Source of the DNA: Prinsepia uniflora
Taxonomy: Eukaryota; Streptophyta; Magnoliopsida; Rosales; Rosaceae
Direction of reading: 5' to 3'
DNA: 64,000 nt
NCBI GenBank assembly: GCA_032719365.1
Contig: CM064872.1
Location: forward strand, 57,898,891 to 57,962,890
The notes under the pieces are model-generated. The model worked only from the letters and a program-made list of their open reading frames with translations, was not told where the DNA came from and did not search any database. A program made the translations under genes and the position numbers. Position 1 is the stretch's first letter; each line of letters begins with the position of its first letter. Shown here piece by piece: positions 48,509-59,531 of this stretch.

Positions 48509-51500
48509 TGTAACGACCCGTTCCAGAAATCGGGATTAGATTAGTGATTAATGACGGATACTTTTGGACGGACGGTGCAAAATGACGATTTTACCCCTAG
48601 AATGGGCAAAAATGTTGACTTTTAGTTTGGGAGGTCAAATGAATTTTGACCGAGGACTGTGGCGTAGTTCGAGACGTTACGAGTTCATAGGCAGGTGGCA
48701 CGTCCGATTCCGACATTCGAGGAGAAAGTTATGACGTTCGGAAGTTCGAGGGTACTTTGGTAATTTTGTTGAATAGGGGCAATTTGTTGACTTTTCGAAA
48801 GACATTGAATTTTCACGTATTGTGAGGACCGTTAGGTAGGTCTCGATCCCCTGAGTACAACGATAGGGGGCACACTGTCATCGGAGTACAGACAACAAAG
48901 TTACGGGTCCGGGAATACGAATGGCAAAATGGTAATTTGTCCTTTAGTGGCATTTTGGTCATTTATGTGCATATGGGATCTGTGCCCAGTTAGTGTTGGA
49001 CACTTGGCTGCTTGGAAAATTGTGCCTATCGGATTGAGGACACTTGGCCTGTACTAGAAGGCTGTGGAACCTTTGTAACCGCCTCACAATTGTACACGGG
49101 GTTTAAATCGTTTTATACGGTTTTGAGAGGAAATCAGAAAAATAGAGGAACAGGGGAGACAGGTTTGTAGGTCGTGCATTGGGTTCAGGTGTGTGAAGAG
49201 CACTGGGTTCAGGTGAATGAAGAGCTTAAGATGGTGGTGTGAGAGAAGAGATAAGTGAGTCGTGTGTGTGTGTGAGGTGAAGTAAGTGGAGTGATTGGTG
49301 TGTTTGTGAAGAAAACAGAGGCAGAGGAAGAGGAATTGTGAAACAATTACCTTCGATTCCTCATCAATTGAGGCTATCTGGTGATTGGGAAGAAGAGAGT
49401 GGCAGCTGAAGAGTTGGTTGGTACCACCACAGAGGGCAGTCGTGCACGGTGGAGGTAAGAACCGTGATCCTTGGTTTTAAACCCAATTTTGATTAGATTG
49501 TTTTAGTGGTCAAAAATCTATTTAATTAGTTGAATGACGTTTTGGATATTGTTATGAGTGGATTAGGCCTGGTTCTGGAGCTTGCCGTGGCTGGTAACCG
49601 TGAAACCCGAAAAAGGGTGAGTTTGAATTCGAAAATGGCAATTGAAGTTATGATGCTTGAACTTCAAATTAACTAATACAGTGAGGTTATGGATGATGTT
49701 AGGAAGCCATTGGGCTTGAAAGGGAGGCCTGAGCTAGCTGGAAACGTGGAAACAGAGAGAGGGAACAAGTCGGAAGTTGCAGGTTGCTTGGAAGGTAACT
49801 TATAGACCTCAAAGTTGTGTTTAGATCTCATAAATAGCTAGGAAATAGTTTGAGGAACCCGTAGAAGTAGAAAGGAATGAAAAGAACAACAAATGAAGAA
49901 GGAAAGACGTTGAACCTCCCTCTCCGGTTCGGCTGAATCGAACCGGTTCAGGCCAGGCTGAACTAAGGTTGAAGACGACTGTAGTAGGCGCGGGGCTCCC
50001 ACGTGCAGCCACTTTGGGCGGCGCGTGAGGGCACGTGACAGCTCTTTTGGGAACATTTTAAACATGTGATTTAATGTATACAATGTAACGAACGTTTTAA
50101 GACTGGTTTCGAGTCAATCGAACATCGTCTCGATAGTTTTCGGGATGTCCGAAGGTTCTAGGCCTCGATTAAAAATAGTTAAAAATTTGGGAAAATTATG
50201 GGGCTTTAGTATGGTCATTGTGAAGTAGTTAGTGACCTTATTATGGGATTTGGACAGGTTCAGGAAAGCCGGTGATAGCGGATTAGCCGAGAACGGCATA
50301 AGTGCACGCGTATCGAGGCGACGTCGCAAACAGTATGTGAGTGGACTTTACTTTCTAAATTATGATGCATGCATATATGTTTTTATATGTTTTCTATACG
50401 TGATTCTATGATTTGATTTATGATCTTGATCGTTTACGGTTTTGCACGGATTTCGAGATTATGACGTAATTGCACGTTTGACGAGGTTTCGCTTTATATT
50501 GTGATTTGATCATGATTTTGATGATCGGATTTTGAGATTTGAAATATGATTTGATTTCAAGGATTTGAAATGGATTTCGAAAAAGTGATCTCGGGCTTGG
50601 AGCCCTGTTCACGAAATTTTGATTTTGAAACTGGATTTCGGAAATGATGTTTCGGATTTGGTTTTGAAACTTGACAGGAAATCTGGATTTGGGTTCAAGA
50701 TGATGGTTCCAGATGCTAGCTTACAGAATCATTGTTGCGACTTCGGAGAAGTATTTTCAATGAGTTTCGAATGAAAAATGGTTTTGGGTTTAAAGACCCG
50801 GAAAGAAAAAGAAAAACCGCTGGATCTGATTTTGAGTTTAAAGACTCGGTTGATTGACGAGGGAAGGCCCTGGATTGATATGTTTTGAGTTTAAAGACTC
50901 GGTTATTATATCCCCCAAGGCCTGTGATTGTGTTTTGAGTTTAAAGACTCGTTGATATTCCAAGAAGGCATGATATTGCGCATGGTTTTGAGTTTAAAGA
51001 CTCGGGCACACTTGAGATCCAGCAACTCGCATGATTGATGTTTTTCACTGGGTTTTCACTGGTTTTCACATGTTTGGGCAGTGGCCCGGATGAATTGGAT
51101 TTGATGAGTTTGGGGCTGAGTTCCCGTACTTTGAGATTGATTTGTGATTTTGGGCTGATGCCCTGGATTTGAATCACGGATTTGAGAAAAGGAAAGGATT
51201 CGGGTTTTCAAGAATGGTTTTCACTGATGACTTCGGATATGAGATCATTTCATGACATGGATTTTATATGAATGCATTGGTTTTTGCGTGGAGGGTATAA
51301 ATTGTGTTTTCTGATAACTTTTTTTGTGAAATTACTATTTATTTTTGTCCACTCACAGTCTTTTCATGTTTTTTATACCCTCCAGGTTGTTGCGGTGCGG
51401 GTTGTTGGTCGAGAGAGACGGAGACATCACATATGCGAACCACAGTAGAGTCTGCGCGCTCTGGGAAGTTTGGAAAGGTGCATTGAAAAATTCCTTGTCC

Positions 51501-51613
51501 GACTTACGTGTCACATGGAGGTTGGACGTCGGTTTAACCTTCGTGTCATGCGTAAGTTAGACGGGAATAGGACTTAGCCCTTAATCCAGGGGGATTGGGG
51601 GTAGGTCCTGTCA
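48509..51613 (+). repeat. Solo LTR B (3105 bp) nested in LTR A
   Basis: It begins TGTAACGACCCGTTCC and ends GGGGGTAGGTCCTGTCA. Flanks are CAGCA (48504-48508) and GAGCA (51614-51618), a target copy with one mismatch. LTR A sequence joins smoothly if it is removed. It holds the inverted pair 50336-50346 / 51347-51357 and a hairpin array at 50786-51003. Confidence 0.9.
50786..51003. other. GAGTTTAAAGACTC mini-hairpin array in LTR B
   Basis: Five 14-nt units: GGGTTTAAAGACCC (50786-50799) and GAGTTTAAAGACTC (50834-50847, 50887-50900, 50937-50950, 50990-51003). Each folds as a 4-bp stem; the first differs from the rest by an A-T to G-C change in both arms. Spacing is 48-53 bases. Confidence 0.8.
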
Positions 51614-51663
51614 GAGCAGGACCGGGTACGGTTATCAAAGTCCAGTTGGGACGGGTCCTGTCA

Positions 51664-52321
51664 GCTGTTGCTTGTTGCAGGCAGGTTGGTGGGCTGGTAG
51701 CGCAAGTGGGCCGCGTGGATGGTTGGTGAAGGCAGGTGGCTGTGCAGATGATGTACGGACTGGGCTTCTAATGCATTCAGGCCGAGCAGGTGGACTGGTT
51801 GCTACTGGCGGGTAGGTTCTTGGCTGATTGGACTGGACCGGTTAGGTAGCGGGGGCACGGGTCGTTGGTTAGAGCAGAACGGCACGCGCGGGTCAGGTGG
51901 AAGCAGGCGGGTCGCGGGCTTTGCTGTTTGGGCCGATTTTATTGGATTCTGGGCTGGGTAATTTGGGCTGCTTCAATGGATTCTGGCTACTGGGAGCGAG
52001 TGGGCCGTGGGCTGCAGGGGCACTCCACTGGACTCCACAAAAGAAAGAAAATGGGCTGAAATTAAAATATGAATTTGGGCTTTGCAAAATCAAGATTAAT
52101 TAATTAATATAATTCAACCGAATTTCGTCCATAATTTTTTTGTTATAATTCCGATCCGGACGATTCTATCGTCAAAACGCTCCAAATTACAAGTTTTATT
52201 TATTTAAACAAAAATATCACAAAATATATTATTTTATCTAATTATTTATTATTTTAATATTAAAAGTCAAGTATAAAGGGTATAAAATAATATAAAATAA
52301 TGCTTATTTAATGACCTATCA
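51664..52321 (-). repeat. 3' LTR of Athila/Tat-like element, part 2
   Basis: It aligns with 58873-59531 (GCTTGTTGCAGGC..., ATTAATTAATTAATATAATTC..., ATAATGCTTATTTAA). It ends ACCTATCA at 52321, where the internal region starts. Confidence 0.9.
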
Positions 52322-54149
52322 AATACCCCCACACTTAAATTTTGCTAGTCCCTAACAAATACTAAAATTAAACTACGAATTCAAAACAAGTAAACCCTTA
52401 ACCATTTTTCTCAATATTTCATTATTATCATGGCATCAAAGATTTTCACTTAAAGCATTTAAGCATATGGAATTCAAGAGTTCATACATGGTAACAAAAT
52501 GTTTCAACAAGTAAGATAATGGGTAAATATGGTGAAATGGATCTCAACATGAATAAAACAAGTATGAATCAACTCACAAGGATATGCACTCATAACTTCA
52601 CTCAATTTTGTAAGGGTTTGTCTTTGCACTCAAAGTATGTGAGAAAAATGCTCACATAATAGAAATGAAGTACTTTTGCAAAATCTCAAACAAACACCTC
52701 AAGATAAAAACAAAAATATACTTGCACAAATGAACCAAAACCATAAGCTTACTCAAGTGATTGACTCAACTAATCAATGTTTACCATCTTAAGGATCATA
52801 AGGTCTTTATGAAGGTTGTAATGGGGCTAAGTTTAGAGGCAAGGAATATATAGGACAAGTGGTGCTCAAATTCGTTCCAAGACTCAAAATATTCCCAAAA
52901 CATAAAATAACTTCCCGACCTTAGTGCAATGATATCATGAATTCATCCCTTCGAACATAGGCCAAATTTCATCATGTTGGACCTCGAATTCATTTTTTTG
53001 TGTTGGATTTACAAATATAAATGACTTAACTCAAACATTACATAATCAAACTTTATTACCTTAATAGAGACTCAATACAATTTTTTTTTTCATTTTCATT
53101 TTTTTCCTCTTTTCATATAACAAGGTAATAATATGTGTCAATAATACAACAATATTTGAGTAAGTAAATCCATGTACATAAAAGTCTTCAAAACATCATC
53201 AATTTCTCTTCACACTATTTTCATGTCTTCAATTGAGACCTTGGAACAAGAGTGAAAGATGTCTATCTTAAGCTCAAGTGTTTAGATAATCATGATGATG
53301 AAAGAAATGCTTAATGTAGGCTCAAAGGGGTTAAAACTAAGGGGGTCGCAATTTGTGCGCACAAAATAGGGAACACGGATGTTTGAATTTGTGGTGTTAA
53401 CCCTAATGCCTTAATCATATCCAAAATCAGAGAGTTTATTGACTTAAAAGCTTTGAAAATCACATAGAATAAGTTCTAGTACTCTAGAGTTCATTAAAAT
53501 GTATTGCAAGCAGTTATGAGACATATGTATATCAATTTAAACAAAGAACTTATGAATCACTCATCAAAGATGTATATAAGGTTCTAAAGCTCACATAAGG
53601 TTCAAATGATTCATACTTATCTTAACATGCTCATTTATGTACCAATTTACATGCATTATCTACAAGTTATAACACTTAAACACAAAATATTAACAAACAG
53701 ATTCAGTTTGTAGTGATCATCTTTATAGCCATAACATATTCATTTCGGTTCATTTTTATCATTGACAAGTTAAAGGCCAACTTAATACTCGTAAAAAGAC
53801 TCAATAAAGCAATATATATATATATATATTTAATAATTAATTTTTTTTATTAAAAACAATTTTATTACACAATTAAAATTGTAAACCACTCCCCCACACT
53901 TAAATTCTACATTGTCCTCAATGTAGGAAAATAAGAAGTAATTGAACATAGAATTGAAGTAAGGAAAATGATTTACAACAATAAAACAAGAAAAAAATTA
54001 AGTAAACAAAATAAAGAGAGTGAAGGGTCAAAGATGGCAAATCTGCGTTGATGACTCCTTCACATCCTGGGAATACATTGGGTTGCCTTCCAACAAGCGC
54101 TTGAAGTTTAACGTCTATCCAGCCTAGACAAAGTACTTGAATCAATTCA
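52322..54149 (-). other. 3' internal region with polypurine tract and pol-end remnant
   Basis: Next to the LTR the minus strand reads TTAAGTGTGGGGGTATT, a typical Athila/Tat polypurine tract (52322-52340). A second GTGTGGGGG tract preceded by ATTGAGGACAATGTAG lies at 53888-53926, and AAGCGCTTGTTGGAAGGCAA at 54085-54104 is the sequence normally found just after pol in Tat/Athila elements. Between them is about 1.5 kb of AT-rich DNA without genes. Gag therefore abuts the pol 3' end, and pol itself has been deleted. Confidence 0.7.
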
Positions 54150-55635
54150 TATGATGCGGGATAATCACATTGGCTTCAGGTCTTGCATTCGGGTTGGGTG
54201 TAGGTTGAGGTGGAAGCACCCCGTTAGCTTGGATCTTACCCATGAAGTCCACGACCTTGCTCATTTGGTCCTTGAGGTCAGCGATGTCTTTTTGCTGATT
54301 TTGCTAACCTGTGACAAGAACCTGAGTCGTAGCCATTAGTGTTTGCTGCCCTTGGGAAAGAGCAGCCAACATTTTATCATAATCAGGATTAGAAGATGAA
54401 GAGATATGATTATTTGCATGATTATGAGAAAAGTTGGAAAATGGAACCGGGGGCCTTGGTTGCCATGTGGGCCTTAGGAAATGCTGAGGGTTTGGGGCAC
54501 GGTTTGGGCCTGTCGACATGTGCTGAGGGTTTAGGACATTGTTTGGATCTCTCCAACTATAACCTTGGGTCCTTGGCCCTCCTTGAAATCCTCCAATGGC
54601 ATGTGCCATTTCAGTCTCGGGGTCTTCCTCCCTTGCAGTGTAGGGGCATTGGTCCTCAAGATGGCCTTGGGAGCATATGGAACACACCGGGGCTACCTGC
54701 TTCTTTAGTTCCAACACATTTGAAAGCATAGAGGTGATCTTATCTAACTTAGAATCATTAATAACATGGGAACTCACCTCATGTACCTTTCTTGGAATAG
54801 GCTCGGCACCTTCGTATTGTGCATCATTGAGTGCACGGCTTTCAAGTAGTGCACGACCGTCTACCAAGCCAAGAAACTTCTATTAGCTGCAGCATCAAGT
54901 AGTCCTCTATCCCAACCTTTGAGTCTTTCGTAGAAGTAGGTTAAGAGATAGCCTTCAGTGATTCAGTGAGTCGGGCATGAGGCACAAAGTTCGTTAAACC
55001 TCTCATAGTACTTGCTGAAATTCTCATCATGCTCTTTTTGCTTGATTCCAGTGATCTCTTTTCTTAAAACCGTAATCTTTGAGGCAGGAAAGTATTTGGT
55101 AAGAAATTCTTGAACCAACTTCTCCCAAAGAGTCAATATGATTGGGTGGGAGACTCAAAAGCCACACCCGTGCTCTATCTTCCAAGGACAATGGGAAAGC
55201 TTTCAGCTTCATGATTTCCAAGTCCGCATCATCGGGACACATGCTACCAATAATGAATTGGAACTTCATTAAGTGTTTGTGTGGATCTTCATTTTTGATT
55301 CCATGGAACTTGGGTAGCTGATAGAGGACTCCACTCTTAAGCTCAATATCTTTCTTGTTGGTTCTAGGCTCGGGATACTGGATGCAGAAATTTGTAGTGC
55401 CACTTGTGTTCGCACATGTCTGCTCCCGGATACTCAGATTTTTTGCCATGACTACTGGTGTTCCGAAAGTCTGTTCCTCGTCTGAATTACTCTTCTCACT
55501 TATTGATTCACCGAGTATTGGGGATGGTGGTCCGGATGAGTTGGTTTGCTTAAGTGCGTCTCTGAATGTTGCGTTGCTTGGTGAGATGTCAAGTTGCTTT
55601 TTCAACCGATCAAGCTTAGATTGATGAGCGCGCAT
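54150..55635 (-). pseudogene. gag: Decayed gag of Athila/Tat-like element
   Basis: The minus frame from 55635 carries the retrotransposon Gag core (FHGIKNEDPHKHLMKF near 55290, then LKAFPLSLEDRARVWLLSLP near 55180). The frame shifts near 55130. A second frame reads HDENFSKYYERFNELCASCP and YFYERLKGWDRGLLDAAANR (about 55030-54880) with stops. A third, 54867-54304, holds the zinc knuckle CSICSQGHLEDQC (C-x2-C-x3-H-x4-C, the Athila/Tat form) and a proline/asparagine-rich tail. After a TAG, DIADLKDQMSKVVDFMGKI reads on to about 54150. No intact Gag is possible. Confidence 0.85.
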
Positions 55636-57162
55636 TCATAAGTACGTACCTATATTAAAAGTGAACACTAAGTTAGAACGTAAATATACACAAGTACTTA
55701 GCTAGTGAAAGTTAATTTAAAAAAAAAATAGTTGCGACAAGAGTTAGGGTTAGTGTTCGGAATATAAGTTAAGAAAGTCACAATTAGCAAGAAAATGTGA
55801 GGTATAAACAAGTATAAATTTAAGCCGGAATTAACGTATGCACAAAAAGAGATAATAAGAGTATGAGAGTATAGATTTCATACAGTGTGACATAAATAGA
55901 AGCTAGAATTAACAAAAAGTCACGGTAATAGCAAGAAAATGCACAAGTTCCAAATGCATCTAAACTAATGCAACACAAAAGTATCTACATGAAGAATGGT
56001 GTATGTATAAGAGAGGAATTATTAGAACCTGCACAAGACATAAGAGTTACGTGACAATTCATGAAAGAATGGCATGCACCTTCGATCTCACTTCCCTAGA
56101 TTCACTTAGTCTAGGGGGCCAGGTGATGAAATCCGAGCATCATGAAATCTCAGGGAGGGTATGCAACTATTAATGCAATAAGTAGAGCTTTAGAGTGTCA
56201 TGAATAACTTTCCCCTTCCGCTTCTCATAATACTTTCCTGGGCGTACGGCCTGCGCGTACTGATAACCAGCCTTCCACCATTCAACGTTAATCATGGCCA
56301 GTTGGGATAGATGTAATGCTAGAAGTAAGGATAATTTCGAGAACACCCCGAGGCTAGCTTGGCATATACTCCATTGGTGTTCCCTTTCTTAATCCAAAAC
56401 TTCTCACCAGTCATAACCCTTCTAGACACCATAACCAACCGATGGAAGATTTGGTGAATTACCAAACCCGAGTGTTTACAAACTCCGCCCCAACCTCATG
56501 CCGATAGATTCGAGTCTATGGTGTGTGATGATGAAATCCACACATCACGAATGGTTAAGGAGAAAATAAACACAAGAGGCGCTACTTGTTCCCGAAAGTA
56601 AAATTTTGAAGAAAAAGGGGCATTGAGATTCATGCAACTCTAAAACATTTAACAGGAAACAATATTTACACTTAGGAAAGTCACATATATATATATATAG
56701 TTCCTTAATTTTTATTTATTTTTCAATAATAAATAAAAAATAATAAAATAATAATAACAATAGAATAAAATGAACAAGTATAATATACAATTCATGAAAT
56801 AACACAATAAAGGCATTAAATACAATTTATGAAAAAGTGAACATTGTGAACTAATATAATATGGCAAGCATAAAACATAAAAGTTATGAACAAAAATGTA
56901 TATACAAGTATGAACAAAATAACTCAAGTGTGTAAAATTATAAACAAAATATGAACAAGTTTAACAATTATGAACAAGCATGACAAATAACAAGTAACAT
57001 ATATACAACGTATTTATGCTAACACCAAAATAAAAGGTATGAACACTTTTATGTATAGGTAATTATAAACAAGTAGGAACATTTAATAAACATAATAAAA
57101 ATGAATATTTAAAACTCATTCTAAAATCAAGTATGCAACATTATAAACAAATTAAATCAAGC

Positions 57163-57200
<38 letters not shown>

Positions 57201-57551
57201 TTTTTCTTTTCTGTTTTTTTTAATTCCGAAATTAATTTTTTACTTATTTATTATTATTATAATAAATATATATTTATATTATTATTATTTTTTTCTAATT
57301 TTTTTTATATTTTTTTAGAGTTTAATCAAAATAATAAATAGACAAAAAAAAACATAAAATAAAGTAATTGTAAACAAGTAATATACATGTAATACTATGA
57401 AAGTAAACAAATAAAATATGAACAAGTAGTATGGCATCATAAATAAATAAATAAATAAAATTTAAGAATATGTATACTTAATTCACAAATATGAACATTT
57501 CAAATATAAACAATTTTATACATACTGACACATTAAGAATGATTTTTAATT
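55636..57551 (-). other. 5' leader of the Athila/Tat-like element
   Basis: About 1.9 kb between primer site and gag on the minus strand. The part 56070-56600 is less AT-rich, the part 56690-57500 is extremely AT-rich with an (AT)n run at 57168-57195. No frame here is believable. Confidence 0.65.
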
Positions 57552-57569
57552 TCCCCGGCAACGACGCCA
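57552..57569 (-). other. Primer binding site (tRNA-Asp type)
   Basis: The minus strand reads TGGCGTCGTTGCCGGGGA, one base from the usual Athila/Tat primer site TGGCGCCGTTGCCGGGGA. It lies five bases from the LTR start. Confidence 0.88.
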
Positions 57570-57574
57570 AAAAT

Positions 57575-59531
57575 TGATAACTCTCAAACTACGCATTAAA
57601 TTAAACACGTAATTTGAGTATTATGGAAATCAAACCCTTTTTGTGTAATTATAGTATTGGTAAATAGGGATCGCTCTTAACCGGAGAAATTAGGGAATAT
57701 TAATAATATGTTAGTTAAATAGAATAATGAATAATCAATGAATAATCAAAGAATAACGAATTGAAGAATTAAATAATTAAATAATTAAATAATTAAATAA
57801 TTAAATAACAAAGAATTAAAGAATTAATGAATTAATGAATAAGAGAATCAATGAATTAATGAAATAAATAATAAAGGAATAAAAAAATAAACGAATAAAA
57901 AAATAAAGATGGGGGGTTTTTAGGGATTGTGATCATACAAAACAAGTAAAGACATAAATAAACTAATTCTATTCTTATTTTAACCTATATACAAGTGGAC
58001 TTTCTTTAAACACAAATTCTACCAACACTCTAACATTTGCAAAATTTGATCATATTACAAAATTCTACTTTAACCATCTCACTCATGCATACATTTTTTT
58101 TTAATATTATAAATGTACCGAACAGCGGTCATAAACACTTATAAAATGATTAGCCTAATATTTATGATTTGAATGTGTGTCAAATATTTAAATCTCCTCA
58201 ATTTTCTACTAAGTGCACCGAACAACGGTCATAAACACTTAACATAAAATTGAAGCTTAAGCACTCAAATGTATGAAGTAAATGAAGTTCGGAAAGTAGA
58301 ACACATTATAATGATATTCTTGTCTACAAAAGTTAGAAAGAAAATACCCACGAAAATATTGAATTAAAGAAAATAAAACCGAAACAACAATGAGAGTTTA
58401 AGCAAGGAAAAGAACAAGTTACACTTTCAGAATCCAAGAAAGCTTGTGATTCCGAAAATGGATGGAAAAAAATGAAATGTTATTCATAAGATTTTCTGAC
58501 AGTAGAAGAAACCTTATGAAGATTGAGGAATAAATACGAGATTGCGAACTTAAACTCTAGAATTGCAACGAAAATACTAGTCTTGGTATTTCTAAAGGAA
58601 GAATACAATTTGTATTTAGGAGCTCTCTCTCAAAACAAAGTCCCCTAAACAAGTGAATTGAACCCCTATTTATAGGGAGAAAAAGATACTAAAAAAACTA
58701 ATAAAGTAAATAAAAATTACAATAAAAAATAAATAAAAATGAAATGATGAATAATGATGAACCATGATGATTAATGATGAAATTAGGCATGGTTTGGAGT
58801 ATTTTATGCTGAAAAATTGATGAAAAGGGGGGTTGGTTTGCAGAAAAAATGGGCTAGAGCAGAGGTTAGGTTGGGTTGTTGCTTGTTGCAGGCGGGTTAG
58901 TGGGCTGGTAGCGCAAGTGGACCGTGCGGATGGTTGGTGAAGGCAGGTGGCTGTGCAGCTGATGTACGGACTGGGCTTCTGATGCATTCAGGCTGAGCAG
59001 GTGGGCTGGTTGTTGCTGACGGGTAGGTTCTGGGCTGATTGGACTGGATCGGGTAGGTAGCTAGCGCATGGGTCGCTGGTTGGAACAGAACAGCACGCGC
59101 GGGTTGGGTGGAAGCAGGCGGGTCGCAGGCTTTGCTGCTTGGGCCGATTTTATTGGATTCTGGGCTGGGTAATTTGGGCTGCTTCAATGGATTCTGGCTA
59201 CTGGCAGCGAACGGGCCGTGGGCTGCAGGGGCACTCCACTAGGCTGTACAAAGGAAAGAAAATGGGCTGAAATTAAAATATGAATTTGGGTTTTTCAAAA
59301 TCAAGATTAATTAATTAATATAATTCAACCGAATTTCGTCCATAATTTCTTCGTTATAATTCCGATCGGGACGATTCTTTCGCCAAAACGTTCCAAATTA
59401 CAAGCCTTATTTATTTAAACAAAAATATCACAAAAAATATTATTTTATCTAATTATTTATTATTTTAATATTAAAATTCAAGTATAAACGGTATAAAATA
59501 ATATAAAATAATGCTTATTTAACGAACTATC
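57575..59531 (-). repeat. 5' LTR of Athila/Tat-like element (1957 bp)
   Basis: TG...CA ends: TGATAACTCTC at 57575 and GAACTATCA at 59531 on the plus strand, followed by CCAAT. It is uninterrupted and serves as the reference for the split copy at 44648-52321. The short frames in it (58670-59187 minus) are LTR sequence. Confidence 0.92.

Larger units (their letters stand above)
45932..51663 (+). repeat. Solo LTR A (about 2.6 kb), split by LTR B
   Basis: It starts TATGACGATCCGG, a mutated form of TGTAACGACCCG, and ends GGGACGGGTCCTGTCA at 51663. GCTGT flanks it on both sides (45927-45931 and 51664-51668). Its last 45 bases (GGACCGGGTACGG... ) lie after LTR B and match the tail of the minus element's LTR at 4942-4995. 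It carries the inverted pair 47384-47394 / 48345-48355 (one mismatch). A 21-base unit with GGTAAGGTTCCATGTAATTG is doubled at 46843-46884. Confidence 0.88.
44648..59531 (-). mobile_element. Gag-only Athila/Tat-like LTR retrotransposon
   Basis: Flanked by perfect CCAAT copies (44643-44647 and 59532-59536). Minus order: 5' LTR 57575-59531, tRNA-Asp-type primer site, leader, gag, a short remnant of the pol 3' end, polypurine tract, 3' LTR 52321 down to 44648 (itself split by LTR A). The body is about 5.25 kb and has no reverse transcriptase or integrase. The LTR pair differs more than the pair at 1-8208, so this copy is older. Confidence 0.9.
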
